Assembly (NCBI RefSeq): GCF_001422985.1
Contig: NZ_LMNL01000023.1
Location: forward strand, 196,516-260,515
Direction of reading: 5' to 3'
Length of the DNA stretch: 64,000 nucleotides
Source: Methylobacterium sp. Leaf117
GTDB lineage: Bacteria; Pseudomonadota; Alphaproteobacteria; Rhizobiales; Beijerinckiaceae
Made by a program: the position numbers and the translations under genes. This document shows, in pieces, positions 56,899-64,000 of the stretch (the stretch's first letter is position 1; every line of letters starts with the position of its first letter). The notes beneath the pieces are model-generated. The model had not been told where the DNA came from. It saw nothing but the letters and a program-made list of their open reading frames with translations, and ran no database searches.

Positions 56899-57216
56899 GA
56901 AGTCATTTCGTCAAACAGCGGCCGGCTCGGTTCGAGCCGAGCCACCGTCTGCGGAAAAGCGTGCGGTTGCGCGAAGCCGTTCCGTGACGTCGTAAATCCG
57001 ATTCTGTCAGCGACCGTATTCAATCATCTCAGCGCGACGCGGCCCTCCTCCCCAGCGGATCTCGGGCCTGCCCGCGATCCATCGAGCTTGTGGGGAGGCG
57101 TTGAAGGTGGGGGTGGTTCCGCTGGCCTCCGTAGCTTGAGGGTCACCTAACCCGCCCCCGCGCCTACCCTTTGCCCACAAAGGGGGGTAGGCGCGGGGAT
57201 CAGTCGAATCCGCTCC
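56899..57216. other. Intergenic region between dnaE and the chemoreceptor gene
   Basis: About 318 bases between convergent genes. The only clear structure is a long GC-rich hairpin (57156-57198, listed separately). I see nothing gene-like. Confidence 0.6.
57156..57198. repeat. Long GC-rich hairpin
   Basis: CCCCGCGCCTACCC...TTTG pairs with CAAA...GGGTAGGCGCGGGG, with a three-base bulge and a short loop. It lies between the convergent dnaE and chemoreceptor genes. Without a T-run it is more like a REP-type structure than a classic terminator, though it could stop or protect transcripts. Confidence 0.7.
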
Positions 57217-59211
57217 TCACGCCGCCCGGATGGCCAACAGGAATCCTTCGACTTCCTGCTTCACGTTCACCGATTGGGTCGCGAGCTCGCCGGCCGCCAT
57301 CAGGACCTGCTGGGCGGCCGTGCCGGTTTCGCCGGACGAGGCGAGGACCCGGGCCACGTTCATCGAGACGTCCTGGGTGCCGCGCGCCGCCTCCGCCGCG
57401 TTGCGCGAGATCTCGCCTGTCGCCGCCGTCTGCTCCACCACCGTCATGGCGATGTTCTCCGCGATGGTGTTGACCGACACGATGGTCTGCCCGATCTGCC
57501 GGATCGCCGCGACGGCCTGGGCGGTCGCCTGCTGGATCGCGGCGATCTGACCGCTGATCTGATCCGTGGCCCGGGCCGTCTGGCCGGCGAGTTCCTTCAC
57601 CTCCGCGGCGACCACCGCGAAGCCGCGCCCGGCCTCGCCGGCGCGCGCCGCCTCGATGGTGGCGTTGAGCGCCAGCAGGTTGGTCTGGCCGGCGATGCTG
57701 GAGATCATCGTCACCGCCTCGCCGATCCGGTCGGCGGCCTGCGTCAGGGTTCCCATGGTGGCATCCGTCGCCTCGGCCTCACGGGCCGCGACGCCGGCCG
57801 CGGCGCTGGATTGCTGCACCTGCCGCTCGATCTCGTGCAGGGAGGCCACCATCTCTTCGGCGGCCGCCGCCACGGTCTGCACGTTGGCGGAGGTTTCCGC
57901 CGCGGCGGCGCTGGAGGCGGCGGCTTGGCCGCTGGTGCTCTCGGCCACCTGGGTCATCGACTGCGCCGTCGCGTCGAGTTCGGTCGCGGCCGAGGTGACG
58001 ATGCCGATCGCCCCCGCGATGGTCTGCTCGAAGCCCTGTACGAGCGCGTCGACCCGGTCGGCCCGGCGCTGGCGAGCGGATTGCTCGGCGACCTGCTGCT
58101 CTTCCAGGGCGATGCGGGCGATCGCGTTCAGACGGAACACGTCCACGGCCTTGGCCATCTGGCCCATCTCGTCCACGGCTTCCTGCGAGGGCACCGCCAC
58201 CGCGGTCTCGCCCGCGGCGAGGCGGCTCATCGCCCGCGTCATCCCGACGATCGGCCCGATGATGCTGCGGGCGATCAGGAACGCCAGCGCGCCGCCGAGG
58301 GCGAGCGCGAGGGCGATCAGCGCGATTTGGATCAGGCGCGCCCGGCTCACGCTCGCCTCCGTGGCGGCCCGGATCTCGGCCACCGCCGCCTCGATCTTGG
58401 TGCGCACGGTCAGACCGGACCGGCCCAAAGCCGCCAGGTGCGGCTTCAAGGCGTCGTCATAGGCGGCTCGTGTCGCCTCCAGCGCGGCGACCGCGCCGTT
58501 GAAGGCGCCCACATAGGCCGACACGGTCTCGTCGAGCGCCTTCGTCGAGCGGGTGAACACGCCGTCCGGATCGAGGGCCCGGAGGGCCTTCATCGCGAGA
58601 TCGACCTTCTGGCTGTTGTTCGCGAAGGTCGCAGGGCCGTTCGGGTCGCGCGTGGCCAGGAAGCGCCAGTTGCTGACCCGCATCAGCAGGACGGCGCTCT
58701 CCAGGGTCGCGACCTGGCTGATCTGTGCGGCGGTGCCCGTCTTGCGGACCTCCGCCATGAGGAGGCCGCTGACCCGGGTGAGTTCGTCGCCGGTCTTGAA
58801 CAGCGTCGCCTTGCTCTGCGCCACCGGCTCCCCCGCCCGCCCGAGGTTCCGGATGTCGTCCTTGAGGGCCGACGTCTGGTCGAACATGTCCGCGTACAGG
58901 GCCTTCCGCTCGGCCGACAGGGCGATGTCGACCTGACGCTTCAGCAGGCCCGCCATGGCGTCGCGGGCCTGCTCCATCTCGATCACCCGCTCGGGGCTCG
59001 GGTTCGCCTGGAACTCCATGGCCAGACCGGACAGGCGCTCACCCTGGCCATTGACCGAGAAGACGTTGCGCGCGCCCTCTTCCAGCCGCGCGCTCAGGCC
59101 GTAATCGTCGACCACCGAGGCGAGCTGATACTGGGCGGTGAGCCCGAGCCCGCCGGTGATGATCATCAGGCTGCCGAAGCCGGCATAGAGGCGCGAACGA
59201 ATTCCGAGCAT
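57217..59211 (-). CDS. Methyl-accepting chemotaxis protein
   Basis: Transmembrane chemoreceptor of about 664 aa. An N-terminal TM ([20 protein letters not shown]) and a second TM ([22 protein letters not shown]) flank a helical periplasmic domain of about 280 residues, of the four-helix-bundle or helical-bimodular type. A HAMP domain ([20 protein letters not shown]) and a methyl-accepting domain follow, with the hairpin tip [40 protein letters not shown]. There is no C-terminal CheR pentapeptide. ATG 59211 (MLGIRSRLY) was chosen to place TM1 at the N-terminus; the frame is open to 59343. The ligand is unknown. Confidence 0.92.
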   Translation of the reverse strand: MLGIRSRLYAGFGSLMIITGGLGLTAQYQLASVVDDYGLSARLEEGARNVFSVNGQGERLSGLAMEFQANPSPERVIEMEQARDAMAGLLKRQVDIALSAERKALYADMFDQTSALKDDIRNLGRAGEPVAQSKATLFKTGDELTRVSGLLMAEVRKTGTAAQISQVATLESAVLLMRVSNWRFLATRDPNGPATFANNSQKVDLAMKALRALDPDGVFTRSTKALDETVSAYVGAFNGAVAALEATRAAYDDALKPHLAALGRSGLTVRTKIEAAVAEIRAATEASVSRARLIQIALIALALALGGALAFLIARSIIGPIVGMTRAMSRLAAGETAVAVPSQEAVDEMGQMAKAVDVFRLNAIARIALEEQQVAEQSARQRRADRVDALVQGFEQTIAGAIGIVTSAATELDATAQSMTQVAESTSGQAAASSAAAAETSANVQTVAAAAEEMVASLHEIERQVQQSSAAAGVAAREAEATDATMGTLTQAADRIGEAVTMISSIAGQTNLLALNATIEAARAGEAGRGFAVVAAEVKELAGQTARATDQISGQIAAIQQATAQAVAAIRQIGQTIVSVNTIAENIAMTVVEQTAATGEISRNAAEAARGTQDVSMNVARVLASSGETGTAAQQVLMAAGELATQSVNVKQEVEGFLLAIRAA

Positions 59212-59424
59212 GACGACGTATTCCAGAAGAGTAATTTCTCTGATCAATCGACGTAGCCGGAAACAAATAAAGAAGTCTGAAGAGCAAGTATTGATCCAAA
59301 TCGTTCCACCATACAGATGTCTCGCTGAGCCAATAAAGCTCATCGCACGTAGAGGAACGACAGCGGGCGAACTGATACTTATGGTTGTGATCTAAGTGAG
59401 GCGTTGTGGCGCCTCGACGTCTCC

Positions 59425-60129
59425 TCAGACGTTCGGCCCGTTCGACGCCAAGCGTGCCTGCAGGCGCTCGGCCACCAGGGCCTGCAGGGTCAGCAGGTGC
59501 GGACACCGGATGCCCTCCGCCACGCAGGCGTCCACGGTGCGGAACAGATACTCGGCGCTGGGGCCGAGATGTCCGGCTCCGTCGGCGATCCGCTCGGCAA
59601 TGGCCGCGTCGGAGATCGGGCCGGTGTAGCGGTCGCTCTCGCGGTTGACCACGAAGGTGAGGGCCTGGATCGTCCCCGCCGCCGTCGCGACCGGCACCCA
59701 GCATCCGAGATAGCCGTTGCCCCGCATCTCCCGGCGCCAGACCGGCAGCAGCGTCTCGGCGGCCGTCGCCCCGGTGAGTCGGAAGGCGACGCCCTCGCAT
59801 GTGCCACCGGTCTCGAGGGCCAGGACGAGGCCGGGATTGCCGGGGCTGCCGCGAAACCGGCGTTGCAACAGGCAGAACCGCCGGTGATAGCCATGCAGGG
59901 TGCCGACGCGGCGCTCGACATAGGCGAATTCCGGCTGCCAGATCAGGGAGCCGTAGCCGAACACCCAGAGCCCCTCCGACGGGGCGGGGTGGGCCGCCAG
60001 GGCGGCGGCGAGGCCCGGCGCCAACTCGGCGTCGGTCATCAGGGCCAGGGCGGTGGCGTCGTCGGCCACCGGCAGCGGGTGGGCGCGGGCGATCAGGTCG
60101 AGGCTCAGGGCGAGCGGCTGGTCCGGCAT
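59425..60129 (-). CDS. chaC: ChaC-like gamma-glutamylcyclotransferase
   Basis: Enzyme that releases 5-oxoproline from gamma-glutamyl groups, in ChaC homologues from glutathione. The 234-aa protein has the substrate-binding loop VFGYGSLIWQPEF near residue 57. Further family segments are RRFCLLQRRFRGSPGNPGLVLAL, CEGVAFRL, WRREMRGNGYL (with the catalytic Glu) and FVVNRESDRYTG. The N-terminus before residue 50 is Ala/Leu-rich and variable. It lies on the minus strand, 76 bases after a lipoprotein gene and 213 bases before the chemoreceptor; functional linkage is not evident. Confidence 0.92.
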   Translation of the reverse strand: MPDQPLALSLDLIARAHPLPVADDATALALMTDAELAPGLAAALAAHPAPSEGLWVFGYGSLIWQPEFAYVERRVGTLHGYHRRFCLLQRRFRGSPGNPGLVLALETGGTCEGVAFRLTGATAAETLLPVWRREMRGNGYLGCWVPVATAAGTIQALTFVVNRESDRYTGPISDAAIAERIADGAGHLGPSAEYLFRTVDACVAEGIRCPHLLTLQALVAERLQARLASNGPNV

Positions 60130-60205
60130 GGCCCCACCGAATCATCGGGCGCTCCACAGGGCAAGACGCGCCGGCTCAACCGTTGCCGTCTCACCCCATG
60201 TTGGC

Positions 60206-60625
60206 TCACCCCTTGTTGACCGACATCGTCTCGAGTTCGGGGAACGGCTCGGTGCGTTGGAGGTCGCAGGCCTCCTTGTCCTCGTTGATGACGGTGAGCA
60301 CGCCTGCCTTCTCCTGGATGACGATCTTGGGCCGTTCGGACCGGCCGAAGCTGCGCCCCCGCATCCGGCTCGACACGCAGTAGAGGGTGCGGCCCTCGTC
60401 GAGGAAGGGGCCGGAGACCCGGCTGTGAATGAACCGGACCGGAATCAGCGAGAGTGAGCCGAATTCCGTCTGGCTCAGCGCCAGGGCGGCGAGGCGCTCG
60501 CGTATGGGCGCGGTGGCGGCGGGCACCGGAATCGATCCGCGCGCGGTGCAGCCCGCCAGAGCCACGATGGTGAGGACCGCCAGCAGGGTCGGGCCGAGGC
60601 TCGACGGTCGACAGGGAAATGGCAT
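60206..60625 (-). CDS. Small lipoprotein, unknown
   Basis: Predicted lipoprotein of 139 aa. From ATG 60625 (MPFPCRPSSLGPTLLAVLTIVALAGCTARG) it has a signal peptide with lipobox LAGC; the Cys would be acylated. The mature part has a helix (IRERLAALALSQTEFG), beta-rich segments (LSLIPVRFIHSRVSG, TLYCVSSRMRGRSFG, PKIVIQEKAGVLTVINED) and one more Cys pair (YCVSS, ACDLQ). No family is recognised. It is on the same strand as chaC and divergent from recO, whose start is 127 bases away. Confidence 0.75.
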   Translation of the reverse strand: MPFPCRPSSLGPTLLAVLTIVALAGCTARGSIPVPAATAPIRERLAALALSQTEFGSLSLIPVRFIHSRVSGPFLDEGRTLYCVSSRMRGRSFGRSERPKIVIQEKAGVLTVINEDKEACDLQRTEPFPELETMSVNKG

Positions 60626-60752
60626 GGCGGGGGCCTCGATTCGGGTGTGGTCGAGCGTAGTGACATTCCCGCAAAGCGCGAACAACGTCAGGCTTGCAAT
60701 CGGTGCCATCCCGTCGCGTTTGCAATGGGCGATCGCCGCCGTAAGACAGCCC

Positions 60753-61493
60753 ATGCAATGGACTGACGACGGCTTGGTGCTCGGCCTGCGCCGACAGGGC
60801 GAGACCAGCGTCATCCTCGAACTGATGACCCGCGATCACGGCCGCCATCTCGGGCTGGTGCATGGCGGACGCTCACGCCGGATGCAGCCGGTGCTGCAGC
60901 CCGGCAACCGGGTCCGCGCCACCTGGCGGGCGCGCCTCGACGGGAGCCTCGGGGCCTTCGCGATCGAGCCGGTCCAGTCGGTCGCCGCCCGGCTGATGGG
61001 CTCGGCCCTGGCGCTCTACGGCGTCAGCCACCTGGCCGGCCTGCTCCGGCTGCTGCCGGAGCGCGATCCGCATCCCGAACTGTTCGAGGCCGCCTGGCTC
61101 CTGATCGGCCACCTGCACGATCCCGACATCGCCCCGCCCCTGATGGTGCGCTTCGAACTGGCGCTCCTGGCGGAACTGGGCTTCGGCCTCGATCTCGCGG
61201 CCTGCGCGGCGACGGGGGGCAACGATGCCCTGATCTACGTCTCGCCCCGCAGCGGCCGGGCCGTCAGCGCCTCGGCCGGCGAGCCCTATCGCGACAAGCT
61301 CCTGGCGCTGCCCGACTTCCTGCGCGCCCGCGATCCGGGGGGCTTGGCGCCGATGACCCCCGATTCCCGTGCCGTTACGGAGGGGTTTACCTTGACGGGG
61401 TACTTCCTCGACCAGCACATCTGGGGGCCGCGCGCGATCCCAGCTCCGGAGGAGCGCGCGCGCTTCGTTGCATTGGGCACGCGGAACGCCTAA
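60753..61493 (+). CDS. recO: DNA repair protein RecO
   Basis: Recombination mediator that helps load RecA on gapped DNA with RecR. The 246-aa protein has the N-terminal OB fold (MQWTDDGLVLGLRRQGETSVILELMTRDHGRHLGLVHGG) and the helical C-terminal domain with LMVRFELALLAELGFGLDL, and cysteines in the usual zinc-region place only partly kept (ACAATGGNDALIYVSP). The final helix FLDQHIWGPR is typical of alphaproteobacterial RecO. The start is ATG 60753; the frame is open much further upstream but overlaps the lipoprotein gene on the other strand. parC follows. Confidence 0.93.
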   Translation: MQWTDDGLVLGLRRQGETSVILELMTRDHGRHLGLVHGGRSRRMQPVLQPGNRVRATWRARLDGSLGAFAIEPVQSVAARLMGSALALYGVSHLAGLLRLLPERDPHPELFEAAWLLIGHLHDPDIAPPLMVRFELALLAELGFGLDLAACAATGGNDALIYVSPRSGRAVSASAGEPYRDKLLALPDFLRARDPGGLAPMTPDSRAVTEGFTLTGYFLDQHIWGPRAIPAPEERARFVALGTRNA

Positions 61494-61498
61494 ATTCC

Positions 61499-61513
61499 GT
61501 TCGTGTTTTGTTC
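61499..61513. promoter_or_regulatory. LexA-type box GTTC-N7-GTTC before parC
   Basis: GTTC, seven bases (GTGTTTT), GTTC, starting six bases after the recO stop codon and ending 33 bases before the parC ATG. It fits the alphaproteobacterial LexA consensus exactly in both half-sites. Confidence 0.6.
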
Positions 61514-61546
61514 TGATTTGGGTCGTCTGAGGCCCGGGAGTTCGTG

Positions 61547-63796
61547 ATGGGCCAGCCCTTCGAGCCGCCATCGAGTCCCGATGGCATCGAGAGCGTCGAG
61601 CTGAAGACCGCTCTGGAGGATCGCTACCTCGCCTACGCGCTGTCGACGATCATGCACCGGGCGCTGCCCGATGCCCGCGACGGGCTCAAACCCGTCCACC
61701 GTCGCATCCTGTTCGCCATGCGGCTCCTGAAGCTCGATCCGACCTCGGCCTTCAAGAAATGCGCCCGCATCGTCGGAGACGTCATCGGCAAATACCATCC
61801 GCACGGCGACACGGCAGCCTACGACGCTCTGGTGCGCATGGCGCAGGACTTCGCACAGCGCTACCCGCTGGTCGACGGACAAGGCAATTTCGGCAACATC
61901 GACGGCGATAACGCCGCCGCCCAGCGCTACACCGAAGCCCGGATGACGGAGGTGGCACGCCTCCTCCTCGAAGGCCTCGACGACGATTCGGTGGATTTCC
62001 GCCCGAACTACGACGGGCAGGAGGAGGAGCCGGTGGTGCTCCCCGCCGCCTTCCCGAACCTGCTGGCCAATGGCAGCCAAGGCATCGCGGTCGGCATGGC
62101 GACCTCGATCCCGCCCCACAACGCCGCCGAGCTGTGCGACGCGGCGCTCTACCTGATCGGTCATCCCGAGGCGACCTCGGCCCAACTCCTCACCTTCGTG
62201 AAGGGACCGGACTTCCCCACCGGCGGCATCCTGATCGACAGCGCCGAATCGATCACCGAGGCCTACCGCACCGGGCGCGGCGGTTTTCGCGTGCGCGCCC
62301 GCTGGGCCAAGGAGGATCTGGGACGCGGAACCTGGACCATCGTGGTCACGGAGATCCCCTACGGCGTGCAGAAGGCGCGCCTGATCGAGAAGCTCGCCGA
62401 GCTGCTGCAGGAGCGCAAGCTGCCGCTGCTGGCCGACGTGCGCGACGAATCGGCCGAGGATGTCCGCATCGTGCTGGAGCCGCGCGCCCGCAACGTCGAT
62501 CCGGTGATCCTGATGGAATCGCTGTTCCGGCTCACCGAGCTCGAATCGCGCATCTCGCTCAACATGAACGTGCTGGTGGGCGGGCTCGTCCCCCGCGTCA
62601 TCGGCCTGGCCGAGGCGCTGCGCGAGTGGCTCGACCACCGCCGCGTCGTGCTCCAGCGCCGCTCGCGCCATCGTCTCGGTCAGATCGACCGCCGCCTGGA
62701 AATCCTCGGCGGCCTGCTCATCGTCTATCTCGACCTCGACGAAGTGATCCGCATCATCCGCGAGGAGGACGAGCCGAAGCCCGCCCTGATGAAACGCTTC
62801 GCGCTGACCGAGATCCAGGCCAACGCCATCCTCGACACGCGCTTGCGCTCCCTGCGCAAGCTCGAAGAAATGGAGATGAAGCGCGAACTCGACGCTCTGA
62901 CCCTGGAGAAGGAGGGGATCGAGGGGCTGCTCGGCTCCGACAAGCTGCAATGGGCCGACATCACCAAGCAGATCCGCGCGGTGAAGAAGACCTTCGGACC
63001 CGAGACCAAGATCGGCGCCCGGCGCACCACCCTGGAGAACCCGCCGGACACCGCCGGCATCGACTTCACCGCCGCCATGGTGGAGCGCGAACCGATTACC
63101 GTCATCGTCTCGAACAAGGGCTGGATCCGGGCGCTCAAGGGCCACGTCGCCGATCTCTCGGGCGTCGCCTTCAAGGGCGATGACGGCCTGAAGCTGGCCT
63201 TTCCAAGCGAGACCACGGCCAAGATCCTGGTGCTGGCCTCGAACGGCAAGGTGTTCACCCTGGAGGCGGCCAAGCTGCCGGGCGGGCGCGGTTTCGGCGA
63301 TCCGATCCGCCTGATGGTGGATTTCGACGACGGCACCGAGATCGTCGCCGCCATCCCCTACCAACCGGGCGGGAAGGTCCTGGTGGCGGCGACCGACGGG
63401 CGCGGCTTCCTGGCCCCGGCCGATGCGCTCGTGGCCAACACCCGCAAGGGCAAGGGCATCATGGGCCTCGACTCGCCGGCCACCGCCGCCGTGCTGGTGC
63501 CGGCTGCCGGTGACCACATCGCGGTGTGCAGCGCCGACCGCCTGATGCTCGTCTTTCCGCTGAGCGAACTGCCCGAGATGGTGCGCGGCAAGGGCGTACG
63601 CCTGCAGCGCTGCCGCCAGACCGCGCTCACCGACGCTCACATCTTCACCCTGGCGGAGGGCCTGCCCTGGCGCGAGACCGGCGGCGAGGCCCGGCTCGCC
63701 CAGGCGGGTATCCTGGAGAAATGGATGGGGCACCGCTCCGATGCCGGTACCCTGATGACCCGGAGCTTCCCGAAGTTCGAGCGGTTCGGGAAGTAG
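61547..63796 (+). CDS. parC: DNA topoisomerase IV subunit A
   Basis: Type IIA topoisomerase subunit that decatenates daughter chromosomes with ParE. The 749-aa protein opens with [38 protein letters not shown]. The DNA gate includes [25 protein letters not shown] (the quinolone-resistance region, Thr at the Ser-80 position of E. coli) and the catalytic Tyr 128 in [12 protein letters not shown]. The C-terminal half has the GyrA/ParC beta-pinwheel repeats without a GyrA box. ATG 61547 is six bases after GGGAG; a GTG at 61544 is the alternative. A LexA box lies just upstream. Confidence 0.96.
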   Translation: MGQPFEPPSSPDGIESVELKTALEDRYLAYALSTIMHRALPDARDGLKPVHRRILFAMRLLKLDPTSAFKKCARIVGDVIGKYHPHGDTAAYDALVRMAQDFAQRYPLVDGQGNFGNIDGDNAAAQRYTEARMTEVARLLLEGLDDDSVDFRPNYDGQEEEPVVLPAAFPNLLANGSQGIAVGMATSIPPHNAAELCDAALYLIGHPEATSAQLLTFVKGPDFPTGGILIDSAESITEAYRTGRGGFRVRARWAKEDLGRGTWTIVVTEIPYGVQKARLIEKLAELLQERKLPLLADVRDESAEDVRIVLEPRARNVDPVILMESLFRLTELESRISLNMNVLVGGLVPRVIGLAEALREWLDHRRVVLQRRSRHRLGQIDRRLEILGGLLIVYLDLDEVIRIIREEDEPKPALMKRFALTEIQANAILDTRLRSLRKLEEMEMKRELDALTLEKEGIEGLLGSDKLQWADITKQIRAVKKTFGPETKIGARRTTLENPPDTAGIDFTAAMVEREPITVIVSNKGWIRALKGHVADLSGVAFKGDDGLKLAFPSETTAKILVLASNGKVFTLEAAKLPGGRGFGDPIRLMVDFDDGTEIVAAIPYQPGGKVLVAATDGRGFLAPADALVANTRKGKGIMGLDSPATAAVLVPAAGDHIAVCSADRLMLVFPLSELPEMVRGKGVRLQRCRQTALTDAHIFTLAEGLPWRETGGEARLAQAGILEKWMGHRSDAGTLMTRSFPKFERFGK

Positions 63797-63802
63797 GAAA
63801 AC

Positions 63803-63835
63803 ATCCAGCGCGCGCATCACACGCGCGCGCTGGAT
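63803..63835. terminator. Hairpin after parC
   Basis: Perfect 13-bp stem (ATCCAGCGCGCGC and its complement) with a 7-base loop, starting seven bases after the parC stop codon. The T-run is missing, but position and stability suggest a 3' end or mRNA-stability structure. Confidence 0.6.
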
Positions 63836-63894
63836 CCCTCACGGGAGGAGGGCAGGATCAGCTACGCGATTCCACGCGACGAAAGACGATCCCG

Positions 63895-64000
63895 ATGGGC
63901 GAGGGTCCAACACCGTTGACGCCTGACCTCGAGGAGCGGATCGGACGCATCCGGCGCGCACGCGAGGAAAGCAAAAAATTCGTCGCCGAGCCAAAAAAGC
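63895..64000 (+). CDS. Start of an unknown gene cut by the window edge
   Basis: From ATG 63895 the frame is open to the last base, reading MGEGPTPLTPDLEERIGRI and then a very basic stretch (RRAREESKKFVAEPKK). The first 35 residues look like a charged helix. Nothing can be said about function. The Shine-Dalgarno is weak (ACGAT CCCG). If real, it is downstream of parC on the same strand. Confidence 0.5.
   Translation, partial: MGEGPTPLTPDLEERIGRIRRAREESKKFVAEPKK

Overview
The window reads as a chromosomal segment of a GC-rich alphaproteobacterium of the Rhizobiales (Hyphomicrobiales), most like Methylobacterium/Methylorubrum. The reasons are the flagellin regulators FlbT and FlaF, a 14-gene NADH dehydrogenase (nuo) cluster followed by birA, RNase J, methylmalonyl-CoA epimerase, DUF1467, proS, lolCD and dnaE, LexA boxes of the GTTC-N7-GTTC type, and dispersed GC-rich repeats. 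The genus is an inference from gene order and sequence style; no database was searched. I saw no rRNA, tRNA, CRISPR array, insertion sequence or prophage.

Left part (1-9 kb): the 3' portion of tolB, a small convergent gene with an in-frame TGA, an MFS exporter, an ScsB/DsbD-type thiol-disulfide reductase, aminopeptidase P and prmA. 9-11.6 kb holds the molybdate importer operon modABC. 11.7-15.5 kb is a flagellin island: a FlaG-like protein, a large flagellin (695 aa) with three IN-motif-like repeats in its variable region, and the post-transcriptional regulators flbT and flaF. 15.6-17.2 kb carries small membrane or exported proteins and a metallophosphoesterase. 17.2-20.2 kb is exbB-exbD-tonB plus an exported protein of unknown function. 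20.5-21.5 kb is a small heat-shock protein with a sigma32-like promoter, followed by DUF1150. Then come an alpha/beta hydrolase, a GT4 glycosyltransferase, infC (apparently starting at ATT), a decayed secreted-esterase pseudogene, and a debranching-enzyme-like protein paired with a second GT4 enzyme.

Middle (29.5-45 kb): nuoABCDEFGHIJKLMN, all on the + strand, encode respiratory complex I. NuoE has a long Ala/Pro/Lys-rich tail and NuoL a His-rich insertion. The operon runs directly into birA and rnj.

Right part (45-64 kb): RNase J, epimerase, DUF1467, proS, lolC, lolD, a YefM-YoeB toxin-antitoxin pair with the TGTACA operator core, then a LexA box in front of a 36-codon single-TM protein that precedes dnaE. 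A chemoreceptor, ChaC and a lipoprotein lie on the minus strand, followed by recO, parC (also behind a LexA-type box) and the start of a gene cut by the window edge.

The items most worth follow-up are the LexA-box/microprotein/dnaE arrangement, the LexA box at parC, the ATT start of infC, the three-part flagellin insert, and the orphan minus-strand terminator before proS.
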